Part shown: positions 1 through 13,257 of the stretch, piece by piece | Numbering within the stretch: the first letter of the stretch is position 1 | Layout of the letters: each line of letters opens with the position of its first letter | NCBI RefSeq assembly: GCF_021917145.1 | Contig: NW_025813860.1 | Location: 1-64,000, forward strand | DNA length: 64,000 nt | Direction of reading: 5' to 3' | Source of the DNA: Hypomesus transpacificus | Lineage: Eukaryota; Chordata; Actinopteri; Osmeriformes; Osmeridae | Notes under the pieces: generated by a model | The model's input: only the letters and a program-made list of their open reading frames with translations | Told to the model about the DNA's origin: nothing | Databases searched by the model: none | Position numbers and translations under genes: made by a program

Positions 1-2882
1 AAACTGTGGCAAAAGCAAAACGTTGGTCGTTATCATTTGGCCAAACTGTCCCTTTCTGTGTTTGTTAAAGAACACATTCAAGGAGAAGGTTCCTCTATGT
101 TGAAAATAACTGGCTGAGAATCAATGACAAGCACTCTCTCCAGAACGCAAGTGTCAATTTATTTTCATTTAGCAGACGCTTTTAACCAAACGGTTCCTGC
201 TAGGTCAGTCACGCAAAACATGAGCTCTCACCTTCTAACATCGAACCCCAGTGGCACATTTGCATACGAAGGCCATGGCAACAGATGGTCTGATTCGGTG
301 CTCAGATCACCAAGGGATCTGGTTCAGCAGCGATGGCGAATGGTTGTGTGGGGACTTGGGGGAAGGGGGGGGGTAGATAGAGGGCAGGTTGGGTGCGGGG
401 AGAATGAGGAGGGTAGATGGGGTTGGGAGGGGCGGGGTGAGGTGTGGTGGGTGGAGGAGGGTGCTGGGGAAGATGAACGGGGTAGAAGTGGGGGGGCTGT
501 GGGGGCAGGGGCTGTGGGGGCGGGGGGGGAGGCGGTGAGCGCTCGTACATCACCACAGTGGCTGACGCCTCGCCATTTCATCAGAGTGCTTCATCTGGGA
601 CAGAGACGGTGGAGAGAGCCTTTAAGCTGATTGGCTAACATAAACCATGAACTGACATAAGTCCCTTGGTGGTGAAGGTGGCTCAACGAAAGAGGAAGTT
701 GACTCAAATATGACAGGGTTTCACAAAGACACTGGCACACACTAGTCACCTGACCCAGTTGAGCAAACCTCAAAAAAGTCTTAGCTACAGTAGCCTACAC
801 ATCGTGGACATTTCGAAGCAAACTCCTGCTAGCAAACAATGCAATCGTGAACAAAGCCCCTGCAGTGCTAGAGTGAGTTAAGTGATGAATTCAAAACAAG
901 CTATTTACTCTGTACTGGGCCTCTTGCTAGTTTTTTTAAGAGATCGCAATCTTAATTGGAAAGCTCTGTTATATACTGACAAGGCCCCTCCGTTTAACAA
1001 AAAAAGGCCCACAGTAACGACAGAAAGCGCGATATTCTTTGAAACTCTGCGTTCAATGAAACTCACGAAAGATGACTCTGCTTGACGCTGGTTGACGCTG
1101 TCTCTTAGGAAACAGCCTGGTTTCAAAGGAAGTGGTATTTATTTATATTTCCTCATTTGTTGAACTGCACTGCCGAGTCAATGCAACGCAGCTATGCTGC
1201 CCTGAGCAGAGGTTAGACATAGAAGACGTGCTACGAGACGGAGAGATCGGCCCACAGCGTCTGCAGACGAGAAAACCACCCGTCTGTCAAATACCAAACA
1301 CAGAGACAAGATATAGTGATTCGAGGTGGCTAACTCTGGGTTTTTTATTCATCACACGAACGAGCAGCATTTAACCCTCCCGTAACCCTGCTGGGAGTGT
1401 TTGAAAACCGCGCAGGAAATTGCTCTCGCTGCTTCAGTCACATTAGCTGGTTCCAGAACAGTTCACACGGAGGGCTCACAGAAGGTGGACAAGGAGGTGG
1501 AGGAGGAAGAGGAGGAGGAGGAGAGGAGGCAGAAGGGGCAGCGGGTGAAAAACACCCGCATGTTTACACACAACCGCACGTCACGTGTTATCAGATGAGG
1601 CCCTCTCGCTGGCCGGCCGGAGTCTGAACGGAGATTCCGATTCAGAACCCGGGGGGGCATCTCAGAGAGGAACAGCGTGAGAGGCCGGAACTGGAGCAGC
1701 GCTGGGGCCAATCAGACGGAGGCGGCAGCGGCGCGGGCGGGGAGGATTTAACAAGCGTGCGGCAACGCTGAGAAAGGCAACAGATCGCCGAGCTGTTTTC
1801 TGCATTAGGAACACTCAGACCCCCCAGGCCTCATCTGCTGAAGCTGGTGGCGGAGACATGCTGGTCGTGTGTGTGAGTGTGTGTGTGTGTGAGTGTGTGT
1901 GTGTGTGTGAGGGGGTGTGCATGTTTGAATCTGTCTGTGTGCGTGTGTGAGTGTTGCACACTTGGGCACATTGTCTCTGTACTGTGTGTGTGTGTGTTCC
2001 ACAGCTCCTCTCCTGGAGGACCCACAGCCCGCCCGCCCCGGAACACGGCCCACAGCAATCCCCCACACACACACACACACAACAGCGTCCCAGAAAGACG
2101 TGCGGTGACTCAGCGAAAAAAGGGAGGGGTCTTCGGAGACCGGAGAGTTCTTCCCCGCCAAACCACGATGGTGTAACGTTACCTCTCTGAGGTGGTGGGG
2201 GAGGTTGGAGAGGGGGGGGGGGGGGGGGGGGCAACCTTCTGCTTTTCCCGTCATGTGCTATGGCTCCTGGGCGCGGAGCGTGCTTTGCATCCACAATCAC
2301 AGTCCTGCTTTTGCTTCTGTGTTCACCCATGTTGGCCCAAGCTCCATGGCAACCAGCAGAGCCGTTTTTACGATCCTGTGTGTGTATGTGTGTGTGTATG
2401 TACTGTATGTGTGGTAGCGGCTGATCAAATTCTACACTACATTGCCTTACATCCAGCCACTAAAGAACAACCTGGGATCAGCCCTCTCATTGGTCGATGC
2501 TTAACGAGCGTCAATTAACTGCAATTAAATGGCCCCGGATGGCTTACAGAGGAAGTCACAAATGCTACCCAGAATCTAATCACAGATATTAAAGTCTATC
2601 TACATCAATTCAGGCTGATACGCATGCAGACAGCTGGGGAGGGAGGGGGGAGATGTGCAGATGTGCTGCCTGGCACAGAGGGTGGATGGTATTTGGCCTT
2701 TAGCTCGGAGCGCTAGGGCGTGCCAGAGGTGGTTTGGCGACGGTCTCATTCCTGGTCCAGGTCCAGTACTTGGTTTGTTAGACCGATGTCGAATGAAGTT
2801 GGAGATCTTTAACCGTGGAGATGAACACTGCAAAACACCACAGGCCGGAAAGCCACTCTCGCTAATGAATTGCTCTCACAGA

Positions 2883-2887
<5 letters not shown>

Positions 2888-2972
<85 letters not shown>

Positions 2973-2978
2973 GACTAT
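2888..2978. repeat. (GA)n microsatellite
   Basis: Almost uninterrupted GA dinucleotide tract of about 80 bp with one AA interruption near its end, inside the presumed vav3 intron. Confidence 0.95.
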
Positions 2979-3567
2979 TAAAGCACATCCTGATATTCCA
3001 GACTCCAGACACATTCATTAGGAGATGAAGGGCCTTTTTATTTCTGCGCAGTGTCGCTACATTATTAATAACACATAAACGTTAGGCTCTTGCAGTCTCA
3101 GGCCTATGCAGCTGTTCCTGCCCCAGGTAGATTTGTCTGATGCCTCCTGCAACCTAACATATACCAGGAGAAGAGAAGGGGGGTTACACTGGATAATTAA
3201 GCGATCTTTGAGCCCGAGAGGCCATTTGTAAAGCAAAGGGGTCTCTCCAAACATGATCTATTTCAAATAGGAACTATGACCCTACACTAAACCCAATCCA
3301 CACAATGTTTGCATGTGCGTGTGTCAGTGTGTGTCTGTTTGGGGACATTTAAACCCTGCTCTCTTCAGTGACACTAGTCTGCTGCTCCCTGCTCTTGAAG
3401 AAAACACTCTCCCATCAGCGCGTTCTCACTGAAACATGAACACTTGTTCTTCCTCCTCCTCCTCCTCCCCCAGCTCTCCCTCCTCCTCCTCTCTCCCTCC
3501 CCCTGCTCTCCCCCTTCCCTCCCTTGCTTCCCAGTGTTATGCTCAAAGAGGCTACAGCAAAGAAAAA

Positions 3568-3599
<32 letters not shown>
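3568..3599. repeat. Poly-G run of 32 bases
   Basis: Homopolymer of 32 G, preceded by a short A-rich stretch. Runs of this length are prone to length error in sequencing and can form G-quadruplexes. Confidence 0.9.
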
Positions 3600-3600
<1 letters not shown>

Positions 3601-4140
3601 GAAATGACATAAATCAGACTCCAGCTGGAGAGGGTGAGAGAACCAGGTCACTTGGTGTCTGACCCTACGCGCGTGTATTCGTGTTTGACTTTGTGTGTCT
3701 GTGTGTGTGTCTGTGTGTATGTGTGTGTGTTAGTCTTTGCGTGTGTATTTGTGTCTACAGCTGTTCTACGCCTCATACATATCCATCTAGCCTCCGCAAG
3801 CACATAATACATAATCCATGCATCATCTCCCCAAATACAGAAGGGTGCTGCATGAGACAGAGAGAGACATGAACAACTGGAACACAATACGCTGTGCACA
3901 CAGGCGTACAGGAGCGCTCTGCCACACACACACACACACACACAGACCACACAGGTCAACACACAACACATACCTCCGGCACTAAAGGACACACACACAC
4001 ACACAGACCACGCACACTGCACACACTCACACAGTTCCTGTAACTCCATATGTCTATTTTTAGCCGGATAGAAGAAATGGCGTCTCATTTGGCTCCAGTG
4101 GACCTGGGATGGAAAGGTTGTGGTGGCGCTGCAGGCCATA

Positions 4141-4506
4141 TCTCTCTCCGTTCCTCCGTCTCCATCCCTCCGTCTCTGTTCATCCCTCTCCGTCGCCCTT
4201 TATGCCCACCCCCCATCCCTCCAGCCCGGCCTCCATCTCTCCGTCTCTTTTCCGCCATCCACCCTCCATCTCCGCCCTCCATCCCTCCATCTCTTCATCC
4301 CTCCACCTTTCTTTTACGCCATCCTCCATCCCTCCGTCTCTGTTCATCCCTCTCCGTCGCCCTTTATGCCCACCCCCCATCCCTCCATCTCTCCATCTCT
4401 TTCCCCCCATCCACCCTCCCTCTCCGCCCTTCGTCTCTTCATCCCTCCACCTTTCTTTTACGCCATCCTCCATCCCTCCACCTCTCCATCCCTCTCTACC
4501 TCCTTC
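4141..4506. repeat. Pyrimidine-rich tandem repeat (CCATCCCTCCATCTCT-like)
   Basis: Degenerate CCTCCATC-type short repeats with a longer period of about 160 bp on top. The block with 'GTTCATCCCTCTCCGTCGCC' occurs near 4178 and again near 4342, and the block 'CACCTTTCTTTTACGCCATC' occurs near 4305 and 4449. Open frames on both strands across it are by-products of the repeat. Confidence 0.85.
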
Positions 4507-5237
4507 CACATTCATTCAGTTGGTACGACATGCATGTCTGCGTTAGAACAATTCTAAACGTCTCGTTTAGTGGTCTTCCGCGTCTCTTGGTTGTCAACAG
4601 TCAGTAGATGGAATTGAGAATGACTCGGCTAGACTAGTCCTTAAAACGCTATTCCCAATGACAACTGTTTCCCTGATAACGACGTCAGTATTGACACAAA
4701 GCTTTCAAAGAGCACTCTGCAAGGGGACACATTAAATGAAGCCGCACGGTTAGATTTCCAAAATGTGATCAACATTGATTTCGTACAAATCAAACCCTGC
4801 TCAATCTGCTTCGTAAGAGTCCTTATTGGATCAGGGAGCACTTTGAGCCGTATCACTGCTCTACAACGAGACACTGCAAAGGTAGCTTGCCTCTCGCTGG
4901 AAGATATAAATGCAACAAATTGAAATGTATTCCCTCAATGTGTAACTATCCTTGTTTTCCTTCCAAACTCTAAGAAGGGACATCCGGACATGAGATATCA
5001 AGTTCCACCCATTAAAGATGGAAGGATTAAAGGTTAATAGTGTTAGATTTCCATAATGTACAATAATGAACCATGTAGAATAACTTATACAACAAACAGC
5101 CATAACCTTGCTTACTGGATACACTGGAACTGGTTACCTTGGTGACTGAAAGAAAGGTCAGTGTGTCTGTGTGTGTGTATGTGGTGCAAAATTTTCTTCA
5201 CCGTCCTCTGATATGGGCCAATGCCGTCATGAAAGTG

Positions 5238-5271
<34 letters not shown>

Positions 5272-8200
5272 CAGTGTGATGACATGGCGGAACAAAGCGC
5301 CATGATTTCATTAAACAACATCAGAAATTCATATGAGGGGTCTGCAACCCCCCGTGCTCCACTTTAGGTGTTAGGTTGCGTTCAGACAGGGTCTGGGCAT
5401 GCAACGTGACATCATGACATATTGGCTGCTTACAGACAGAATCCACGGCTCTGCTCTGCTCGGGTCCTTGGCTACAGACGAACTATTCAAGGTCAACCAT
5501 TGAAAGATGACAAGCAGGGAAAGGAAATTGCGAAGTTGTGATATTCTGCTGAGATGGTGTGGAATTACTTCTCTGTGGCTCATTCCTCCACGCGGGAGAA
5601 GGGAGGAAGTATGTGGAACCGAAAAGTCAGCTGACAGATGGGGCGATGACCTCACCCGACGTTATCCTGGGCCTGATGCATCCTTCCCACCACACCCGGT
5701 CCCCCCCCTTCCCGCTCTACCCCCCTCTCTTCCTCCCTCTCTAGCTTTCTCTCCCTCTCTAGTTCCATCTTCCTCTCTGGCTGTCTGTCTTTCTCTCTCC
5801 CTCTCTCTTTTTCTCCCTCCCTCCTTCTGTCTTTCTCTTTCCCTCCCTGTCTTTTTCTCTCTCCCCCTCTCTCCTTTCGTCTCCCTCTTTTTCTCTGTCT
5901 CTCTCTCCCTCTCTCATCTTTCTCTATTTTCCTCTCTCTCTTGGCCTCTCGTCTGTAAAAACCCAGTGCTCCAGGAAGAGAACGACTGGACGGATTGGAC
6001 TTCCTTCCTGTTTCCCTGTTCCCTTGTTTCCCACCAGGCCGTAAGGACCCACAGACAGTGTGCAGCAGGCCCAACTCAGACCCCTTCCCTCTGGCTTCTC
6101 AAAGCTACGACTTACTACCTCATTCAGCCAGGATGTGGCACACTGCCTTGGAACAGGAACGACACACAAACTCTGTGAATGGTACGGCTGTGTGTGTGAA
6201 TGTGTGTGTGTGAGTGTGTGTGTGTGGACATGTCACTTCTTCATTGCTTAGCCATAATACAGTCCTCGAGACCGCTCTGGGGAACGGTGCGTTCGAAGTG
6301 AAACGTTGACCATAACGGACTCTGACGGGGAATGAAAGCCGACCGCTCGAAAGCCCTGAACGCGCACCGAGGTTCAGCCGCCACGCCCTCCGCGCCTCAC
6401 TACAGCGAGGCGCCCCTGTCTGGCTGCACGTCCGCCTTTGCCGGACGAAAACCCCAGCGAGCGAGCGGAACAGACGCGCCCCCGCGTTCAGATGTGCGCC
6501 CGCGTCCGTCTACGGAGGCCCTACAGGGACACGGGGGGCCCTGTTCCCTCCCTGTCACGCCCGCGGATGACGTCCCACTTCCCTCTGTGGGGGGCCAGCG
6601 CGTCAACTGCTGTGTGAATGATGACGTCAACATCCATTTGCACCTTTTTCATTCCTCTCCTGGTCTAATATCTACTTTTGATCAATGACCGCGTCCAGCC
6701 TCTGGTCTGCACCGCCCTGTGACACCAACCGTCCCTGGAGGAGGGGATCCCTCACTGAACTGCTCCTCCCAAGGTCTCTTCCATATTTCCAGAGAGTTCT
6801 CCTCCATCATTGAGGGTTATAGACTGGTTAGGTGGCGCAGTTCTACGGGGCGACTTGTGAAGCCCTCTGTGGCCTGGCTTGTGAGAAGGGCTGTACATAC
6901 ACGTCCAGTCGGATTTGACCGTTACACGGCTAACGCTAACAAAGCCCCCCGCTACCAGCCCTGGGAGATGCTACCCTGTGGCCCAGACAGGACCTTTGTT
7001 CTGGGGGCTCCCAGTGCCTTTGTCTCCCCTCGTCACAGGTCCCCTGGGTAGGGGGCCGTCCGTGGGGGGGGGGGGGGGCACTGCTTTCATGAATTATGCA
7101 GCACGGTGTACATGTCTCCGCCCTCGGACATGTAAATGTCACCTCTGTGCCGCCAACAGGAAGTTGTTCATTCGTCTTTTCGTTTTTGTATTCGACCCTT
7201 TTGTAATGTCTTTGTTATAAAGGGGTAAAGAGGTGTGTGGTGAGCTGGGGGCTGGGGCTGGAGGCTAGGGCTGGGGGCTGGGGGCTGGGGGTGGGGCTGG
7301 GGGCGGAGGCTGTGGTAGAATGTGTGAGAAGTGTAATATCCACATTCACGATTTATAATCAACAGACGATTCAGGCCAAAGTTGTCATTTGTGAACTGTT
7401 TGGATTCCAAGAGAATTAACGCGTGTGTGTGTGTGTGTGTGTGTGCGTGTGTCTGTGTGTGTTTTAATTAATATATCATCACTGCTGAATCACAGGATGA
7501 CAAACGCAAACAGGCATGCTGTTACGTAACATTGAATAGTTTGTTATGATCAGCACACGCACACACACACACACACACACAGGTTGTTCTGCTACGCAGT
7601 GTGTCATTGTGTCATGTCAACCAGTGGAGTGGATGCTGCTACCAAGCCTAACAATCCTCTCTCTCCATGCCCCCCGCCCATCCATCCATCCATCCACACA
7701 CACACACACACACACATCAGCCCATCACATCAGCTAACCGTTACATGTGATCTACTTCTCCAAGCATAAAGGCAGTCTCTCTCTCCCCTACTCCCAGGCA
7801 AACGTTCACCGAGTGAATTCGTCAATTTGTTTGGGATAGTGGAAGCACTAAAAATGCCAATAGCAATTACAGGTCCTGTCAACTCATTTTAATGGCCCAC
7901 TTTTATCTACAACATCAGTACTGGAAGTTCAGTGATCAAACTCGATGACAGAACGACTGTTGCAGCCCGCAATATCGACGTGGAAACTGACATTCGGCTA
8001 TCGTTTTTATGACATAGGCTACAGCATACAGTTCCTGTATTACTGCCATCACATACAGAGTAAATGTGGGAAGAGAATTCCTACATTCACTTAAGGATGG
8101 CTTACTCCTATCAAGGACAACTTTAAGAGCCAATACAATCTCTGTGTTTTATGGTTGCGTGTGTGTTTGGGTTTTGGTCCGTTTTCCACTGCAGGTCTGT

Positions 8201-8841
8201 AGATTCCTAGTGGGCCACTGCCCCCTGTGAGTTGTCATGGAGCCAACTCCAGATTTATTATGAGGCCTTCTTCTAATCTGACCCTGGCTGTGACACGCTC
8301 CTCCAGAGAGCAGATGGTAGTTGACGAGCAGAGGAGAGACACGTGGCCTGAGCCCTCTGACAGCACTCCTAAAGAATCTGGCAGAAAGGAGATCTTCAGT
8401 ATCAGACAATTAAGTTGTCTGGAAAACTGGGGGTTACGGGTTAGTTAACTGTTTCATGTTAGGGCTACTGGTCACCGTTGCCGTTCGTGTGCTGTGATTT
8501 GTTGTTGGTCATGAGGATCGTTTTGAACGCATCCTCACCTGAACACGCGACCTGCGATTCACCCCCTGTAGAGGGCGCGTACGAGGTTGGACTCCTAACG
8601 GTTTTTGGAGTGATGTGAACCCAACTTCCCTGATTGTAAAGAGATGTGACACGGGGCACGTACTCTTGAGGGCATGTTATGTTTGTCCCGGTTCAAAACC
8701 AGTAAATCGGTGTGGAATTTCATAAACGTGCCAACAGGTTTTCATTTGTGCTGCCGTGGTTGTAGGCTACTGTACACTACAGAGCTCCAGAGCGCAACGG
8801 CAAAATTACACGTTGTCATTTAAAGTCTCGTATTTTCTTAC

Positions 8842-9048
8842 CTGCGACATCTGAGGTCTAAGGTTGATCTCCTTCAGGTTGATGGACTGTGGTCTGAGGT
8901 TGTTGAGAAGCTGACACAGCAGGACTCCGTCCCTCAGGGTCTGGGCTAGGTCGAATACCTGGGCGGACTCCCATGTTACCCGGTGGTTCGGTGGAAGCAC
9001 CTTGCAGTTGATCAACCACAATGCACATTGTCTCCAATACTCCATCAT
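8842..9048 (-). CDS. vav3: Vav3 guanine-nucleotide exchange factor, coding exon 1 (start of CH domain)
   Basis: This exon encodes the first 69 residues of a Vav-family Rho/Rac exchange factor, which couples tyrosine-kinase receptors to actin remodelling at the plasma membrane. The protein is the N-terminal half of the calponin-homology domain: a WRQC start, then [33 protein letters not shown] and INLRPQMSQ. Among the three vertebrate Vav proteins, as I recall them, the VTWESAQ and [14 protein letters not shown] segments fit Vav3 best; Vav1 and Vav2 differ at several of these positions. The exon ends in phase 0 after codon CAG, at a consensus donor (CAG/GTAAGA, minus strand). Two Met codons are adjacent (9046-9048 and 9043-9045) and family members normally show one, so the second may be the real start. 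The rest of the gene must lie beyond the left edge. Confidence 0.87.
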
Positions 9049-10069
9049 AATTCGTTAGGAGAGACAAACAAATTCCGCGGGTAATATTTGAGAATGATTG
9101 CGCACGCTACTGCAACGTATCCATACTTTAACCTGCCCTGTAAACGGTGAAAGCGAAACTCGATAGCAAGGTCCGACTCCACTTTTCTCCGTATCATAGC
9201 AGACAATTTAACGTCACGATGACAAACCTCCCTGGCTGCTACCGCGCGTCCTCTAATTCCACGGATGACCGAACCATCCGCCGTTGACAACTAGCCTACA
9301 GTCCGTGCGCGCACTCTTCCAATATCCCTCTCTCTCTCCTCCCTCTCTCAATTGCGCTTTCTGTCTCACTCACGCTCTCTCCTCCCTCGGTCCATACCCA
9401 CCCCTCACCCCGCTCGCCTCTCTTCTTCCGTTCCACGTTGAACGCATCGATAGTAGGTTTTCCGTTTATAGCCGCCTTAAGAAATATTTTTACACTACTA
9501 TAATAAATCGCGTTGGGGACAAGCCAGGGTCGAGTTGAAAATATCAGACAAGTTAAACTTCAATAACAAATTATAAATACGCTACATTTGTTTTATTGAA
9601 ATAGTAGAATAGGGCTATGCATTGGGATCATAATTAGAATCATTTGTCACATTTACATTCTATGTTGAGATAAACATATGCAAATAAACTTGGTCAGTCG
9701 CATAAGCGGTGACCTCAGTGACAGTCTATTAATAATTCATGTTAATGGACGAACACATTATGATCGTCTGTCCTTTGAATTTGTTTTCTGCTTGACAAGG
9801 CTTCAGGCTTGCTTAATGTACATATTGTCATACGGTCAGGTGGATTTAGTATAATTCCCTTTCGTAACATGAGTGGCTAGTTAAGAAAACTCCTTTATCG
9901 CACAATGTAGACACACACAAGAACAGGCGGACACACACACACACACGCTAAGGGCGTCTACCGGAGACATTCGTGGTTGCCTTTTGTCCAATCCTGCTGT
10001 CCTCCTCGCAGTGCAGCCAGGAATAGGCAGCCGCAGTCCCATTGGAAAGACGGACTGGACAGCAATCAT

Positions 10070-10245
10070 TCCTGCATGTTTTCATATGGGGGTGCTTTCA
10101 CGGAGGAATCCCACAAGGTGACTCCGTGACTACGCAAACTCCGCGCAGAAAGGCCCGCTAGAGTCCATGCACCCGAGCATCGATAGGCCCTGAGCAGGAA
10201 TCGAACCGTGGTCTTATTACTGGCACTGCGCCACCATGCAGTAAT
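10070..10245 (-). repeat. Degenerate interspersed repeat with a tRNA-like B box
   Basis: Read on the minus strand it contains TGGTGGCGCAGTG, then ACGGTTCGATTCCTGC (close to a tRNA B box), then CTTTCTGCGCGGAGTTTGCG and GATTCCTCCGTG. This order (GGCGCAGTGG, GGTTCGAATCC, CTTTCTGTGTGGAGTTTGC, GGTTTCCTCC) is that of a common fish interspersed repeat, here a diverged copy. The ends are uncertain. Confidence 0.6.
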
Positions 10246-11531
10246 CATCCGACTATATTATTTTATTACATATGAATGAGTTAGCTGTATATTCATTTCA
10301 GCTGGTATAGGACTACTGCTGAACAAAGAAAATGGCAGTTACAAACACACTCTGTGTTGAACGCAAGGGGATATGAAAAGATATGTGTTTATCAAAGACA
10401 AGGACAAAGGCTGACCCATACAACAGACCATTTATTATCAGTTATCAGGCTGTGTTTCACATCCGACATCCTCTATCTATGCCCTCTGCCTTGGTTCCAT
10501 GCCCCGGCGGCAGAAGTGTCTCGCCGTTCAGCTCCCTCACTGATCCCTGCGCAAGGTGGGTAAGCACTAACGGGGGAGGGAGGGAAGAGGTGGGTGGTGC
10601 GTTCTTTAAATAAGAGCACAATGCCATGGATATCCTGACACTGTTCCTGCGACATACTGAGAAGCATGGCTCTTTCAATCCCATCATTGGCATCCTTCCC
10701 ACATTCCTTCCTTTCCCTCTTCGTACAGGATTGGTACAGTATAGCAGGTTCCCAGCTAAGGTTAGCTCCTGCATTCTGAATGTAAAGCTCGATCACTGAA
10801 GATGTGACTCAGGAGAGGAGAATGCGCTGAAAGTTAGCTTCACACCTTTCTCCACGTGGTACCAACTTCTCTTGTTTACAGTCGAGGTCTATAGGAATCT
10901 AAACTGTAAACACCAATAAGGAGTTTGCGCAAACTATTTGTGGAAACATATTTACATCAAACTTTTTAAATAATCCGATTTTGTAAATAGATAATACATG
11001 TATTAATGTAATACATTAATATATTGTAAACATAATCATTTACATAAAGAAATAGATGAGATTACTTCCATAAATGGATCACATTTCTAAATTGTGATCC
11101 ACTTATGTAAGTAATCTGAGTGTTCTGAATTCATGAGGTTTACATTAGTTTAAAGATGAATGCAGGAACAAATATTTAAAATCCCATAATTCTCATCTTG
11201 ACATATTTACTTTTATTCTAAACACTGTTCGGTTTGCTTTTTGGTTCTGGTTTGAATTTTCCACAATTTGTAAAAGGCCAGTAATATGACAGTCCTTTCA
11301 AGGCGCTTAGCTTTTAATCACTGGACATTTGGCAGACTTAATAAGCTCACATAGCTGAACTTCTTTGGTCTTGATCCAACACTACTGTTCTTCTTTCTTT
11401 GAAAAACCTCTTAGATGGAATAAATGTGGAGGATTCATGACTAGGCAGAGCCAGCCCGGAAGGAAGCAGAGAGCCAGAGAGTAAGAGAAAGAGAAAAAGA
11501 GAGATGAGGAAAGAGAGTGAGAGCAAGAGAG

Positions 11532-11534
<3 letters not shown>

Positions 11535-11618
<84 letters not shown>
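11535..11618. repeat. (GA)n microsatellite
   Basis: About 80 bp of nearly perfect GA dinucleotides, followed downstream (11652-11712) by short GAGGGAGT-type repeats. Confidence 0.95.
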
Positions 11619-11621
<3 letters not shown>

Positions 11622-13058
11622 TTTAAAAAAAGACAGAGCCTTGACAGATGCAGTGAGGGAGTGAGGGAGGGAGTGAGTGAGGGAGTGAGGGAGGGAGTGA
11701 GGGAGGGAGGGAAACAGAGAGAGAAAAAGAGGAAGAGAGATTCTTCAGAGGGTTTTCTAACTCCAGTAACCTCCCTCCTCCTGACACAGTCTGGGAGGCT
11801 GGTAGGAGTTGGCACCCCCATGCACCCGCAGGCCAGCCAAATGATCAAAGCTCCAGGCAGGCCAGGACTCCTGGGCACTCTGGCCCTGTCACGCTGCCCG
11901 CATTCCCTCGATAACCCTCTGTCATCGAGACGGCCGTTGTGTCTGGCTGAGATGAATTTGCGCGCCGGTGACACGCGTCCTGGTGACAGCAGGTGTTGGC
12001 CTGTCCCCCCACACACCTCAGAGCAGGACGGTGTCTGCACGCGGAGAGTGCCGGAGGCAGGAAGACATGCTCATCGTGTTTTCCAGTGTTTAGTTTCCCT
12101 CTGTGACGCACGGATCAACGTGTTTAAACCGTCGTGCTCATCCCTGCGCTTCCTCAGCTCGAACAAATCGCCCCTTATTCCCCGCGTCTCACCACCACCT
12201 CGCCTTCCGAAACATCGTGTTTTCTGGCCGCTCTCCGTGCCACGTCCAAGAGGATCGTGTGTAGACGACCTTGAGATCACGGACGTGATTCTCTGAAGGG
12301 GCCAGAGAGACACGTAGACTTTTGTACCTTTGATCGATTCCCTGGATGAAATAACCTTAATGGTCGCAGCTAGCGCTGCTTCGTGGGGGCTGGTAGATAA
12401 ATCAATGTAGTGTGAGACCCAGGGGAGACCCAGGGGAGGGCCAGGATGAGGCTAGGCAGTCCAGGACTTCATGACTGGGCAGCCAGGGGGGGATCAGCTG
12501 TCTGCTGCCTGTGGTGGAGGCACTGGAGTGGAACGCATACAGAGTGCGTGTGTGTATTTGAGAGTGTGTGTGTTTGGGTGTCGATGTGTGTGTGGGGTGT
12601 GTACATGTGTGTAGGGTGTGTGTCTGTGTGTGTGTGTTGTGATGACTGTGGGGAACATATACAATACTTCAAACTCCATCCCTAGATCAAAACCCTGCAG
12701 CAATGCTCATCTACAAAGGTTTCGAGTGACTAAGGTCACTCAGTGAATGCCAATGAGCACAATCCGTGTGGTCGGTCATGCAAACACAAATAGCTGTTTC
12801 ACCCGGATTCAAATTAACATACCTTCGAAAAATTGACTACAAATACTTGTTTCCTTTTACTGTTTACGAGTAAACAAGCTCATGTAGGAAACGTGATAAA
12901 GGCATGGTTGCATAGATCCTTCAGTTTTGTTTCCATGGATTCAACTATATTGACTGGTCTATTGGGATTCAGATTGATCACCCCCTACTGGTGAAGATGT
13001 GACCGTGCACCCAAAGCAGCATGGTCACTCTGGAGCCTTATCTAGGGGGGCTGAGAGC

Positions 13059-13169
13059 TATATCAGCACACAGTCAGGGAGCACCAGAGTCACAGGACAG
13101 TCACAGTGCGTCGGCGTCTACAAACAGCACAGGCGCTTGTGAGAGGTCAACAAAAGCAGAACGACAACA
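13059..13169 (+). promoter_or_regulatory. selenoj: Putative promoter edge and 5' UTR exon of selenoprotein J
   Basis: A weak TATAT element at 13059-13063 is followed about 30 bases later by sequence that runs to a good splice donor (ACA/GTGAGT, exon end 13169). The next acceptor (CATCAG, 13251-13256) lies two bases before the start ATG. This gives a short non-coding first exon and an 87-bp intron. The transcription start is inferred from spacing only. Confidence 0.45.
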
Positions 13170-13257
13170 GTGAGTAAACATCCCAAATTCTTCACCCGTT
13201 TTGATTTTGCTTTGTGGTTATTCAACCCAGACCTGTTTGGGGCCCTGTGTCATCAGG

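Larger units (their letters stand above)
1..8841 (-). other. vav3: Probable first intron of vav3; no coding exon seen
   Basis: This stretch lies directly downstream, on the minus strand, of the splice donor that ends vav3 coding exon 1, and vav genes have a long first intron, so I read it as intron 1. I found no further vav exon or other convincing exon in it. It is rich in simple sequence: CA/GT runs near 1870-1920, 3690-3740, 5225-5275 and 7420-7450, GA and G runs, and pyrimidine-rich blocks at 4140-4510 and 5690-5940. A short relic of a SINE tail lies near 157-190. Open frames here are low-complexity translations of these repeats. Confidence 0.6.
9049..13058. other. Intergenic region between vav3 and selenoprotein J (divergent genes)
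   Basis: The first few hundred bases (to about 9450) should hold the vav3 5' UTR and promoter. I see no clear TATA box. The remainder shows no convincing exon. It contains a degenerate SINE-like repeat (10070-10245), an AT-rich segment (10900-11250) and a GA microsatellite (11535-11618) followed by GAGGGAGT-type repeats. The long frames at 11441-12296 are translations of these repeats plus non-homologous flank. Confidence 0.5.

Noticed and set aside
124..630. 168-codon plus-strand frame near the left edge
   Set aside because: Composed mostly of Gly/Glu/Arg/Val from a G-rich tract, with frames also open on the other strand.
3374..4607. Several frames of 65-185 codons on both strands
   Set aside because: They are translations of CA, CTCC and CCATC repeats with single-residue or periodic composition. 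No domain, no splice context.
5507..6178. 223-codon plus-strand frame
   Set aside because: Its core is a CT-rich low-complexity tract (Ser/Leu/Pro), and the flanks have no homologous motif.
11441..12296. Overlapping frames of 199 and 211 codons on opposite strands
   Set aside because: Half of each is a GA/TC microsatellite; the rest shows no recognisable family.
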